From the NCBI RefSeq assembly GCF_900109095.1, contig NZ_FNYZ01000015.1, positions 90,584 to 154,583 on the forward strand: DNA of 64,000 bases, written 5' to 3'. Positions 51,427-59,828 of this stretch are shown here, piece after piece. Below the pieces are notes generated by a model. The model was given only the letters and a program-made list of their open reading frames with translations, searched no databases and was not told the origin of the DNA. The position numbers and the translations under genes are program-made. How positions within the stretch are numbered: position 1 is the stretch's first letter; each line of letters opens with the position of its first letter. This stretch comes from Sphingobium sp. AP50 (lineage in GTDB: Bacteria; Pseudomonadota; Alphaproteobacteria; Sphingomonadales; Sphingomonadaceae).

Positions 51427-52413
51427 ATGACGAGTATTCACGACGTCGCCGCCCTGGCCAAGGTTTCGATCAAGACGGTGTCGCGCGTCGTCAATAAAGC
51501 GCCCAATGTCAGCCCGGAACTGCGCGATCGGGTGCAGGCGGCGATCGAGCAGCTCGGCTATCGTCCCAACCAGTCGGCACGGCGACTGGCGGGCGGGCGC
51601 TCCTTCATGATCGCCTTCCTCTATAATAATCCCGCGCCCGGCTATGTCAGCCGGATTCAGATCGGCGCAGCGTGGCGCTGTCGGGAACTGGGCTATCATC
51701 TGGTGGTGGAGCCGATCTCGCTTGGCGGGGAGGAACGGTTTGAGGTGCTCGACCGGCTGGTCGCCGCGCTGCGCCCCGATGGCGTGCTGCTGGTGCCGCC
51801 ACTGTCGGACGATCCCGGCCTGCTCGCAAGACTGGCGGACATGGGGCTGCCCTATGCGCGCATCGCGGGATCGGGCGAGGAGGGCGGCTTCACCATCGAA
51901 ACGCCCGAACGTGCCGGCGGACGCATGGTCGCCGACCATCTGATCGCGCTGGGCCATCGCCGCATCGGCGTCATCACGCCGCCGTCCACCCACCATGCCG
52001 CGCAGCATCGCGTGGAAGGCTTCCGTGACGGGCTCGCCGCTGCCGGCCTGCCGGTCGAAGACGATCTGTTCCTTCAGGGCCGCTTCGACTTCGCGTCGGG
52101 CATAGAGGCCGGGGAAGCGTTGCTGGCCTTGCCCCAGCCACCCAGCGCGATCTTCGCGACCAATGACGAAATGGCGCTCGGCGTGCTGACGCTGGCCCAT
52201 AATATCGGCCTGCGCGTGCCGGAAGACCTGTCGGTGGCGGGCTTCGACGATACGACCGCCAGCCACACCTCCTGGCCGCCTTTGACCACCGTGCGCCAGC
52301 CGCTGGAGGATATGGGCCGCCGCGTGATCGACGCGCTGGCCAAGGGGCCGACGGAGGGTGCGGGCTTTGAATTCACGCTGATCGAACGGGGAAGTTCCGG
52401 CCCGCCAAGCTGA
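51427..52413 (+). CDS. LacI-family transcriptional regulator
   Basis: 328 residues: N-terminal helix-turn-helix (SIHDVAALAKVSIKTVSRVVN) with the hinge QSARRLAGGRS, then a periplasmic-binding-protein-like domain (AIFATNDEMALGVLTLA; DLSVAGFDDTTASHTSWPPL). Ligand is probably a sugar. No sugar operon is adjacent: the next genes are the ubiquitin-like operon, 191 bases away and of different character. Confidence 0.92.
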   Translation: MTSIHDVAALAKVSIKTVSRVVNKAPNVSPELRDRVQAAIEQLGYRPNQSARRLAGGRSFMIAFLYNNPAPGYVSRIQIGAAWRCRELGYHLVVEPISLGGEERFEVLDRLVAALRPDGVLLVPPLSDDPGLLARLADMGLPYARIAGSGEEGGFTIETPERAGGRMVADHLIALGHRRIGVITPPSTHHAAQHRVEGFRDGLAAAGLPVEDDLFLQGRFDFASGIEAGEALLALPQPPSAIFATNDEMALGVLTLAHNIGLRVPEDLSVAGFDDTTASHTSWPPLTTVRQPLEDMGRRVIDALAKGPTEGAGFEFTLIERGSSGPPS

Positions 52414-52603
52414 TGGGACTGGGAAAAAGTGGATGCGCGCGATTCCATCGTCGCGGCTATGGACGACTGCCGTCTCTGCGATATAGTCGTTAAGCCGCTG
52501 GATTGGGGGAGCAATTACACTGCTTGCACGACGCATCTTATCCGACAGGCCGGAATTCATGCCGCTGCATCGTGTGCATGAAGGCTATTCGAGCTAGAAT
52601 CGG

Positions 52604-53353
52604 ATGCTGTATATTGCGCTGATCGTCGGATTCTTTTGGATTGTTTCCTGGTTCCGCGACAAAATAAAACCTCCATCGTCGCCCCCGGCCAGTCGGCCCA
52701 ATCGCGTACCGCCACCTCCTCCCCCGCCGCGGCCCGCAACTGTCCATCGTCCCAGCCGCCAAGCCAGCCCGTCTCCGATCCGGTTCAACAATATCGACAA
52801 CGCTATCGATACCGGCGGCGGCGAAACTCTGTCGCAGGAAAATCTTGATGGCCTGCGGGATGCGTTCACGGGCGCACCCCTTGATATCGGCCTTGGGCTG
52901 TACAGATGTTCGACCTGTCAGGTCTATTATCATCGCGAAAGCTATGATGTTGTTCGAAGCGAAAATGGCGGACACTGCGTCGCCTGCGCCTCGACCGCCA
53001 TCGTCCCGGTGCATGACAAGACGTCTCCGGGGCGGAACTTCACCCCGGATGTCGTGACGCTCGCCAACTTCCGCGATCATTTCGGCCATGTCGTCACCTT
53101 CGAAGGCGAGGTGAAAACCGTTCGGATCAGTCAGCGCGGAACGGATTTCGCGGTCATGTTTGAGCGCAAGTCGTGGGTGGCCGGTTTTAAGCCGGTGTTC
53201 TTCCGCCAGGCTGTCCGCAAGGTGGGCGGAGCTGACTTCATCAACAGCCTGCAAGGCCGTCGTGTTCGTGTGCGAGGATTGTTAATCAATCATGCGCAAT
53301 TTGGACCGGAGATCATCATCTCCGAGCGCTCGATGATATTGGAAATAACATGA
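52604..53353 (+). CDS. Membrane-anchored zinc-finger/OB-like protein of the ubiquitin-like operon
   Basis: 249 residues: an N-terminal membrane helix (LYIALIVGFFWIVSWF), a Pro-rich spacer (about 23-58), a cysteine pair RCSTC (102/105), His110 and a second pair HCVAC (125/128) as a probable zinc finger, and a C-terminal beta-rich part like an OB-fold (VTFEGEVKTVRISQRG; LQGRRVRVRGLLI). It overlaps the J-domain gene by 4 bases. No enzyme motif. It could be a membrane adaptor or E3-like scaffold for the conjugation enzymes; that is inference. Confidence 0.72.
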   Translation: MLYIALIVGFFWIVSWFRDKIKPPSSPPASRPNRVPPPPPPPRPATVHRPSRQASPSPIRFNNIDNAIDTGGGETLSQENLDGLRDAFTGAPLDIGLGLYRCSTCQVYYHRESYDVVRSENGGHCVACASTAIVPVHDKTSPGRNFTPDVVTLANFRDHFGHVVTFEGEVKTVRISQRGTDFAVMFERKSWVAGFKPVFFRQAVRKVGGADFINSLQGRRVRVRGLLINHAQFGPEIIISERSMILEIT

Positions 53354-53595
53354 TCAGATGGCGCAATCTGGATGATCCCTATTCGGACCGGCTCGCCAGT
53401 GTCCGCACCCGGGCCCCGCACGACATATTGGGCGTGCCGGTCGATTGCACGAAGGCGCAGGCGCGCCGCGCCTATCTCGCGCTCGTGAAAACCTATCATC
53501 CCGATCATGCAGACCCGTTCATGGCAGCCTATAATCAGGAGATGCTCAAGCTGGTGAATCAGGCCTATGCCTATGTTTCGAAGCGGGCGGTTTGA
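53350..53595 (+). CDS. Minimal J-domain (DnaJ-like) protein
   Basis: 81 residues: HDILGVP near position 24, helix II ARRAYLALVKTYHPDHAD with the HPD signature at 50-52, and MLKLVNQAYAYVSK as helix III/IV. It would stimulate an Hsp70 partner. It overlaps the upstream gene by 4 bases and ends two bases before the E1-like start, so it is embedded in the operon. Confidence 0.85.
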   Translation: MIRWRNLDDPYSDRLASVRTRAPHDILGVPVDCTKAQARRAYLALVKTYHPDHADPFMAAYNQEMLKLVNQAYAYVSKRAV

Positions 53596-53597
53596 CG

Positions 53598-54701
53598 ATG
53601 GATCGCTATGCCCGGCACAATCTGATCGACTGGTTTTCGCAAGATGCGCTTGCCGGCATGACAATCGCCGTGATCGGCGCTGGCGCCGTTGGGAACGAGG
53701 TGATCAAGAACCTCGCCCTGCTGGGTGCAGGCCATATTTTCGTTTTCGATTTCGATCGGATCGAACCGCATAATCTCACTCGAAGCGTGCTGTTCCGGGA
53801 GGGGGACATTGGCGGCTGGAAGGCGCAGGTCGCCGCCGCCCGCGCGCAGGAGCTTGACCCCAATATCGAAGTGACCGCGCATGTGGGCGACTTCTGGTCG
53901 CTTCTGTCTTTGCGGGATCTCAAGGCCTATGATGTCGTCTTCTGCTGCGTGGATAATTTCGAAGCCAGAATCCGATGCAACATGATGTGCATCCTTGCCG
54001 GGGTCGATCTTGTAAATCTTGGCATCGACAGCCGATTTTCCGTGGTTGAAGCCTTCCGCTTCTCGTCCTCGGCAGATAGCGCCTGCTATGAATGCAGCCT
54101 GCCGGACTCCGTCTATCAGCGCATGGCCCAACGCTATTCCTGCGGTCACCTGCGCAAGGCATCCTTCATCGAACGAAAAATTCCGACGACGATCGTGACA
54201 TCGGGCACGGCCGCCGCATTGGGTGTCTCGATGGGCCTGCGGCTCGGTTCAGATAAGGAAGTGGAAGCGACCAGAGTTCTTGTCGACACCATTTCGGGCG
54301 CGTCTACCCGAACCGGCCTTGTGCGCAATCCGATCTGTCCGGCGTGCGGACGGCTGCCCGCCAGTCCGCCGCTCCTGACATGCGGTCGACACATGGGCAA
54401 TCTTGATCTCGCCCATGATCCCGCAGCCATCACGGTCACCTTCAGCGAGCCGATCCTGACAGGCTACCGGATCGGCGGCGATTATATCACGGTCTTCAAA
54501 CGGGCCTCCGATTTCGACGATAGCTATGCCAGCCAGTTGGCGGATAATCCGGAAGCTGTGGACATCGAGATTCGTGATCAGTTCAGTTTTGCAGAATTGA
54601 TCAGTACATTCGGCCATCATCCGGTTCCGGCCAAATTTGCCATCGTTGAAGCCGATGGCCGTAGCATCGTCTTTGAATTTCAGGGAGATATGGATGTCTG
54701 A
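53598..54701 (+). CDS. ThiF/E1-like ubiquitin-activating enzyme
   Basis: 367 residues, an E1/ThiF/MoeB adenylation domain: GAGAVG at 27-32, FDFDRIEPHNLTR (Asp51/53, Asn59, Arg62), Lys75 and CVDN at 117-120. Four cysteines as CYEC (163-166) and CPAC (247-250) resemble the MoeB/ThiF structural zinc site. The usual crossover-loop catalytic Cys is not obvious; Cys182 in YSCGH is a candidate. The C-terminal approx. 100 residues are a separate domain of unknown type. Its stop overlaps the Ubl start by 8 bases. Confidence 0.88.
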   Translation: MDRYARHNLIDWFSQDALAGMTIAVIGAGAVGNEVIKNLALLGAGHIFVFDFDRIEPHNLTRSVLFREGDIGGWKAQVAAARAQELDPNIEVTAHVGDFWSLLSLRDLKAYDVVFCCVDNFEARIRCNMMCILAGVDLVNLGIDSRFSVVEAFRFSSSADSACYECSLPDSVYQRMAQRYSCGHLRKASFIERKIPTTIVTSGTAAALGVSMGLRLGSDKEVEATRVLVDTISGASTRTGLVRNPICPACGRLPASPPLLTCGRHMGNLDLAHDPAAITVTFSEPILTGYRIGGDYITVFKRASDFDDSYASQLADNPEAVDIEIRDQFSFAELISTFGHHPVPAKFAIVEADGRSIVFEFQGDMDV

Positions 54702-54954
54702 GGTCAAAATCATATTGCGCACAGCGGATCAGACGCGAAAGGCTGAGGTCGAACTGGCTCGTTCGATGGTGGGTGCCGATGTCATTCAGGCGGCAGTGCA
54801 GAACTGGTCGATGCCGGTCGATACGGATTATACGCTGGTCAACACGGCGACCGGAAAGGCGATCTTGCCGACGCAGGCCCTTGTGGCGGGCATCGTCGAT
54901 GATGGAAATATCCTGGAGGTCCAGCCGGTTCTGGTGGCGGGGTATATAGGCTGA
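54694..54954 (+). CDS. Ubiquitin-like (beta-grasp) protein
   Basis: 86 residues from ATG 54694; a longer frame is excluded because it would begin inside the E1 gene. The MSEVKIILRTADQTRKAEVE start and ILEVQPVL near the end fit a ubiquitin/YukD-type beta-grasp fold. The C-terminus is VAGYIG, a single terminal Gly with no extra tail, so it could be adenylated without prior trimming. Its stop overlaps the E2 start by one base (TGATG). Confidence 0.82.
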   Translation: MSEVKIILRTADQTRKAEVELARSMVGADVIQAAVQNWSMPVDTDYTLVNTATGKAILPTQALVAGIVDDGNILEVQPVLVAGYIG

Positions 54955-55595
54955 TGTCCGCCTTTGCCGAACGTCGCGTTCAGGACATTGAAAAGCTGCG
55001 CCAACTGAGCAGCACGTCGAATGGGCGGATCATCCTGACGGCGGCAACCGGTCATCCTGTTTCCCGGATCATGGTGCAATTGCATTATCGGACGGCAGGA
55101 TCGCACCGCTTTCCAGCGGAAGTGCAAAATGTCACCGAAGTCGTCATCGATCTCCCGGCCCGATACCCTTTTTCGGAACCGTCTGCCAAAATCCTGACGC
55201 CGATCCATCATCCCAACGTCTATACGTCGGGCCTCATCTGTTTCGGTCAGAAATGGTTGCCATCGCAAGCACTGGATTTGCTGGTGCAGCGGATCGTCCA
55301 GATTGTGACTTTCGACCCCCTGATCCTGAATGAGCTTTCGCCCGCCAATGGCGCGGCGCTAACCTGGTACCGGGAAGTGCGCCGTCAGAACCCCTCGCTG
55401 TTTCCCACAGACAGGCTGGACGCCGCGGCCACCGCGAAAAAGCCCACCATGGCGTGGACGGATGTGCCCAAGGCCAGTCCGGAACGGACAACCGTGACTT
55501 GCCCTCACTGCGCAGCAAAGCTGGCTTTGCCGACCGGGAAAGGCGGCAGGGTCAATTGCCCCAGATGCAGCACTGGCTTCGAGGTCAGAACATGA
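54954..55595 (+). CDS. E2 ubiquitin-conjugating-like enzyme with C-terminal zinc ribbon
   Basis: 213 residues. UBC-fold marks: YPFSEPSAKILTPIHHPNVY, with the HPN motif at 86-88, then Cys96 in SGLICFG eight residues after the Asn, the same spacing as eukaryotic E2 enzymes, and W101 after the Cys. Residues 183-205 hold CPHC...CPRC, a zinc ribbon fused after a linker. It would accept Ubl from the E1 and conjugate it. The stop overlaps the JAMM start (ATGA). Confidence 0.92.
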   Translation: MSAFAERRVQDIEKLRQLSSTSNGRIILTAATGHPVSRIMVQLHYRTAGSHRFPAEVQNVTEVVIDLPARYPFSEPSAKILTPIHHPNVYTSGLICFGQKWLPSQALDLLVQRIVQIVTFDPLILNELSPANGAALTWYREVRRQNPSLFPTDRLDAAATAKKPTMAWTDVPKASPERTTVTCPHCAAKLALPTGKGGRVNCPRCSTGFEVRT

Positions 55596-56179
55596 TCCGT
55601 TGGACCGATAAGGCGCCCGACTTTACCATCCTGCCGCTGGACAGGCTTTTCGCCCGGCTTGGCTTTGCCGAGGCGGTTCTTCTCTGGAAGCAGGTTGGCG
55701 ATGGCCTGCTGATCGTCGTTGATACCCATGTCCGCGAGCGCGTCGAGAACCATCTCCAGTCTCAACGGATCGAACAAGGCGGATTGCTGATTGGCAGGGT
55801 CTTCGGTGAAGACCCGCATGATCCGGTCATTGTCACCGTGGAAGAGGCCGTCGGTGCGAGCGACGCCCATGGCACGGGCGTCTCGCTCATCATGGGAAGT
55901 CGCGTATGGGACGATGCGCAGACGCTTTGCAAGGAGGGTCTCTATATAGTCGGATGGTATCATAGCCATCCGGACCTGGGCGCTTTTTTCAGCGGTACGG
56001 ACCGAAACACGCAGCGCGCTTTCTTCGGCAATGCTCATTCGATAGGCCTCGTAAGCGACCCGATCCGTGGGCAAGAGAAATGGTTCGCCGGGCCCGATAG
56101 CGTCGAAGTACCATTCAGCGCGCGATATAGCTGGCCGCTCAGCGCGCCTGTCCCACACCTTGGGCAGAGCCTTTCATAG
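55592..56179 (+). CDS. JAMM/MPN+ metallopeptidase (deubiquitinase-like)
   Basis: 195 residues with the full JAMM zinc motif: Glu61 in EQGGLLIGRV, His124 and His126 in YHSHPDLG, Ser134 and Asp137 in FSGTD. Such enzymes process or remove Ubl in related bacterial operons. It is the last gene of the operon. About 165 bases with no gene separate it from tRNA-Gly. Confidence 0.93.
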   Translation: MIRWTDKAPDFTILPLDRLFARLGFAEAVLLWKQVGDGLLIVVDTHVRERVENHLQSQRIEQGGLLIGRVFGEDPHDPVIVTVEEAVGASDAHGTGVSLIMGSRVWDDAQTLCKEGLYIVGWYHSHPDLGAFFSGTDRNTQRAFFGNAHSIGLVSDPIRGQEKWFAGPDSVEVPFSARYSWPLSAPVPHLGQSLS

Positions 56180-56343
56180 GCGGTCATCGGCTCGCTTGTC
56201 GCTATTCGGATCTTGCAAATCTGGGCTCGATGCTTGCCACAACTTAGCACCTGCCCCCGCCGCCTATCGCATCGTTGCCGCACAGGCTGTTCCGCTCAAA
56301 CTGGTGAGCGACGGCAAAAGGGCTGATTTCCGGGGAAAATTCA

Positions 56344-56417
56344 TGGAGCGGGTAGCGGGGATCGAACCCGCATCACAAGCTTGGAAGGCTAGTGCTCTAC
56401 CATTGAGCTATACCCGC
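56344..56417 (-). tRNA. tRNA-Gly (anticodon UCC)
   Basis: Minus strand: acceptor GCGGGTA paired with TACCCGC, D-arm AGCTCAATGGTAGAGC, anticodon loop CTTCCAA, T-arm GCGGGTTCGATCCCCGC and encoded CCA (TGG at 56344-56346). Its 3' end faces the ubiquitin-like operon, the usual orientation for island integration. Confidence 0.97.
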
Positions 56418-56566
56418 CCGGCAGGCGGACGCCCTGCCATCATCATAGGGGGTTCGTCAACAGGAGACTGTCTGGAAATACGCCTTCGCACATCTGCGCT
56501 GGCATTGATGGTAAATGGGCGAAGATCGCCCTTACCCGCGCCCGCCATTTCCTCTATCAGTCGCGC

Positions 56567-57502
56567 ATGAACAGCCCATCCCTGCGCCAGTTGGACATAT
56601 TTGCGCAGATGGTGGCGGCGGGAAGCGCAAGGCGTTGCGCCGCCGACCTGGGCATCGGCGTCGATCTGGTGTTGCGCGATATCGCCTCGCTGGAGATGCG
56701 GCTGGGTTATCGGCTGTTCGACGATCCGGAGGGCGACGCGCGCCTGACCCCGGCTGGTCGCAAGACGGCGCAGGCCATGACCCTGCTCGACCAGGATGCC
56801 CCGTTCCCCGAGAGCGAACCTGTGCCTGAGGCTGCATCCGAAGCGGCCAGTGCCACGCCAATCATCGCTGCGCCGGAAGCCCCGCCGCGCAAGACGATCG
56901 TCCTCGCCGCGCCCGCGCCGATCTTCGGCCATTTCCTCGACGCGCTCACCGCGTTCGAGGCGGCGAACGAAGATATCGCCATCACCCTCGACCTGCGGGT
57001 CCAGACTGCGCAACAGGCCATGGCCGCGCTCGCCAGCGGTCGCGCCGACATCGCCTATTTCTACGCGCTGGAGGAGCCTGCCGGTTTCGCCTCCCGCTAT
57101 GGCTGGTCGGAGCCGCTTAACCTCTATGCCGGCAGCGATCATGAACTGGCGCGCGCCGATTATGTCAGCCGCGATGCACTCGCCATGACGCCGATGCTGA
57201 CGATGGAGCCGCAAAACGGCATGCGCGACATCATCGACGCCGCCCTTGCCAAGGGGCGGGTGCGCGCTTTGCCCGCGTTGCTGGAGAGCGACAATATGTT
57301 CGAAATCATCGCCGCTCTGCGCGATGGCGCGGGCTATTTTGCCGCGTTCGGCTCGCTGGCCCGCGATCTGGGGCGCATGGGCGGTATCCGGCGACTGGCG
57401 CTCGACATGCCGCTGCCCGCGATTGAAATCCGCCAGGCGATCGCACCACGCGCGATGGAGAAACCGGCGGTCGAGGCGCTGGCCGAGTTCCTGTTTCTGT
57501 AA
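56567..57502 (+). CDS. LysR-family transcriptional regulator
   Basis: 311 residues: N-terminal helix-turn-helix (LRQLDIFAQMVAAGSARRCA; VLRDIASLEMRLGYRLF), an unusually long Ala/Pro-rich linker (about 82-122), then a LysR substrate-binding domain (ADIAYFYALEEPAGFASR; LNLYAGSDHELARA). Effector unknown. It precedes the TonB receptor on the same strand. Confidence 0.85.
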   Translation: MNSPSLRQLDIFAQMVAAGSARRCAADLGIGVDLVLRDIASLEMRLGYRLFDDPEGDARLTPAGRKTAQAMTLLDQDAPFPESEPVPEAASEAASATPIIAAPEAPPRKTIVLAAPAPIFGHFLDALTAFEAANEDIAITLDLRVQTAQQAMAALASGRADIAYFYALEEPAGFASRYGWSEPLNLYAGSDHELARADYVSRDALAMTPMLTMEPQNGMRDIIDAALAKGRVRALPALLESDNMFEIIAALRDGAGYFAAFGSLARDLGRMGGIRRLALDMPLPAIEIRQAIAPRAMEKPAVEALAEFLFL

Positions 57503-57558
57503 AGATGACGAAGATTTAATGCCGCGGCGCAGCGAAAATGCGGCCAACTGATCTTGAT

Positions 57559-57570
57559 ATGATGTATCAT
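57559..57570 (+). promoter_or_regulatory. Possible metal-regulator site upstream of the TonB receptor
   Basis: ATGATgtATCAT, a 5-bp inverted repeat in an AT-rich stretch 47 bases before the receptor start. Could be a Zur/Fur-type operator, but the symmetry is short. Confidence 0.25.
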
Positions 57571-57616
57571 TCTAGATACAGAATCACATAGACCAGAACC
57601 AAAGGGTTGATCTTCC

Positions 57617-59743
57617 ATGTCCCGCTTTCCGATATTGCGCACAGGCTGCGCCCTGTCCGTGCTGTGCCTTGCCGTTCCCGCCTTTGCCGAAGATGCCGCG
57701 CCGGCCACCAGCGCTCCCGCCACCGACAGCCAATATCATGATCAGCGCGCCGACATCGTCGTCACCGCGCTGATCCCGCGCAAGCAGGGGGATATCCTGT
57801 CCGGCACCACGGTTGTCACCGGCGAGAAGCTGACCCGCGAACTGCGCACCAGCATTGGTGAAACGCTCGCGCGCCAGCCGGGCGTGTCCGCCACCTCCTT
57901 CGGCCCCAATGCCTCGCGCCCCATCCTGCGCGGCTTCCAAGGCGAACGCGTCCGCATCCTGACGGACGGCATCGGCAGCTTCGACGTATCCAACACCTCG
58001 GTCGACCATGCCGTCGCGATCAACCCGCTGACCGCCGATCGTATCGAAATCCTGCGCGGCCCGGCGGCCCTGCTCTATGGTTCCTCGGCGATCGGCGGCG
58101 TGGTCAATGTCATCGACAGCCGCATCCCGCGCCGTGTGCCGGACGAACCGGTGCATATCGACGCGATCGGCACCTATGGTAGCGCGTCGAACGAGCGCAC
58201 CGGATCGGGTGAAGTCGAAGTGCCGCTCAGCGACAAGTTTGTCGTCCATGTCGACGGCAGCTATACCAAGACCGGTAATCTCGACACCGGCAGCTATATC
58301 CTGACCCCGGCCCTGCGCGCGCAGGCCGCCGCCAGCAGCGATCCGGATATTCAGGGCCTGTCGACCCTGCATGGCAAGCTGCCCAACAGCGCCGCCGAAA
58401 CCTGGGAAATCGCGGCCGGTGCAGCGCTGATCACCGACGGCGGCAATCTGGGCTTCTCGGTCGCGCATACCGACAATCTCTATGGCGTGCCGGTCCGCTA
58501 TGCCGTGACTGACGGCGGTGAGGCGGAACAGGTGCGGCTGCATATGAAGCAGGACCGCGTCGACATGCGTGCGGAACTGCCGGTCAATGGCGACATTTTG
58601 GAATCGATCCGCTTCCGCGCGGGCTTTGCCGATTATCAGCATCAGGAAATCGAGGACACGGGGGAGGTCGGCACGACCTTCTACAACCAGTCGATGGAAT
58701 CGCGCCTCGAACTGGTGCAGGCCAAGCGTGGCGGATGGGATGGCGCGGTCGGCGCGCAGTTCTTCACCCGCAAATTCTATGTCGTGGGCGAAGAGAAGTT
58801 CCTGCCGCGTAACCAGACCGACCAGATCGGCATCTTCACCCTCCAGTCGCTGGATCTGGGCACGACCCGTGTCGAGGTCGGCGGCCGGTTCGAACATACC
58901 GATGTCAGCGCTGATGCGGACGAAACCCTGTTCAACCCGTCCTACAGCCGCAGCTTCGACACCGTCTCCGGCTCGATCGGCGCCAGCCATGAACTGGTGC
59001 CCGGCTGGCGGCTGGGCCTGAACCTGTCGCGCACCGAACGCGCGCCCTCGGCCGAAGAATTGTTCGCCCGCGGCAATCATGCCGGCACCCAGGCGTTCGA
59101 AGTCGGCAACCCCGATTTCAACAAGGAAAAGAGCTGGGGCATCGAAGGCACGCTGCGCGGGCAGGGGACGGGCTACAGCGTGTCGCTGTCGGCCTATCAC
59201 AACTGGTTCAGCGGTTATATCTATGACGCGCTCGTCGCCGACGATGCCTGTCTGGCGGTCAATGGCGGCGCGGAACTGGAATTCCCCTGCTATCAATATA
59301 ATCAGGCCGACGCCCGCTATATGGGCTTTGAAGCCGAAGCCACGGTCAAAGTGGCACAGGTCGGGGGCTATGCCATCAATGTCGATGGCGTTGCCGACTA
59401 TGTCCGCGCCACGATCAAGGGCACCGGTCCCGCGCCGCGCATTCCCCCGCTGCGTCTGCTGGGCGGGCTGGAAGCGCAGGGTGATCGCCTGAGCCTGCGC
59501 GCGGAATTCGAGCATGACTTCGCGCAGAACCGCACGGCCGAAACGGAAACCGATACGGACGCCTTCACGCTGGTCAACGCCTCCATCTCGTGGAAGCCGC
59601 TCAAGGATAATAACCGCACGACGCTCACACTCTCGGTGAACAATATCTTCGATGTGGAGGCCCGCCGCGCCGCCAGCTTCCTCAAGGATTATGCGCCGCT
59701 CGCCGGTCGCGACATCCGCCTGACGGCGCGCCTGTCCATCTGA
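57617..59743 (+). CDS. TonB-dependent outer-membrane receptor (ZnuD-like)
   Basis: 708 residues: Sec signal (about 1-25), plug domain (ADIVVTALIPRKQGDILSGT; RPILRGFQGERVRIL; EILRGPAALLYGSSAIGG), then a 22-strand barrel ending in LTARLSI with a C-terminal hydrophobic residue. An extracellular loop carries a Cys pair about 18 residues apart (DDACLAV; FPCYQY). The sequence resembles ZnuD-type zinc/haem receptors, but no TonB-box consensus is certain and substrate is inferred. Single gene. Confidence 0.88.
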   Translation: MSRFPILRTGCALSVLCLAVPAFAEDAAPATSAPATDSQYHDQRADIVVTALIPRKQGDILSGTTVVTGEKLTRELRTSIGETLARQPGVSATSFGPNASRPILRGFQGERVRILTDGIGSFDVSNTSVDHAVAINPLTADRIEILRGPAALLYGSSAIGGVVNVIDSRIPRRVPDEPVHIDAIGTYGSASNERTGSGEVEVPLSDKFVVHVDGSYTKTGNLDTGSYILTPALRAQAAASSDPDIQGLSTLHGKLPNSAAETWEIAAGAALITDGGNLGFSVAHTDNLYGVPVRYAVTDGGEAEQVRLHMKQDRVDMRAELPVNGDILESIRFRAGFADYQHQEIEDTGEVGTTFYNQSMESRLELVQAKRGGWDGAVGAQFFTRKFYVVGEEKFLPRNQTDQIGIFTLQSLDLGTTRVEVGGRFEHTDVSADADETLFNPSYSRSFDTVSGSIGASHELVPGWRLGLNLSRTERAPSAEELFARGNHAGTQAFEVGNPDFNKEKSWGIEGTLRGQGTGYSVSLSAYHNWFSGYIYDALVADDACLAVNGGAELEFPCYQYNQADARYMGFEAEATVKVAQVGGYAINVDGVADYVRATIKGTGPAPRIPPLRLLGGLEAQGDRLSLRAEFEHDFAQNRTAETETDTDAFTLVNASISWKPLKDNNRTTLTLSVNNIFDVEARRAASFLKDYAPLAGRDIRLTARLSI

Positions 59744-59828
59744 CCCGAATGCCGCCGGCGCGCCCGATAATAGGACGCGCCGGCTTCGCACTTCTTGCGC
59801 ATTGTGACAATTTCGTTACAAGCGGTCC

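Noticed and set aside
56180..56343. Attachment-site duplicate or integrase beside tRNA-Gly
   Set aside because: No integrase frame and no second copy of the tRNA 3' sequence were seen near 52.4-52.6 kb or here.
57584..59791. 735-codon open frame on the minus strand, opposite the TonB receptor gene
   Set aside because: It mirrors the receptor codons; the plus strand has a signal peptide, plug and barrel motifs and normal codon bias. Long antisense frames are expected at this GC content.
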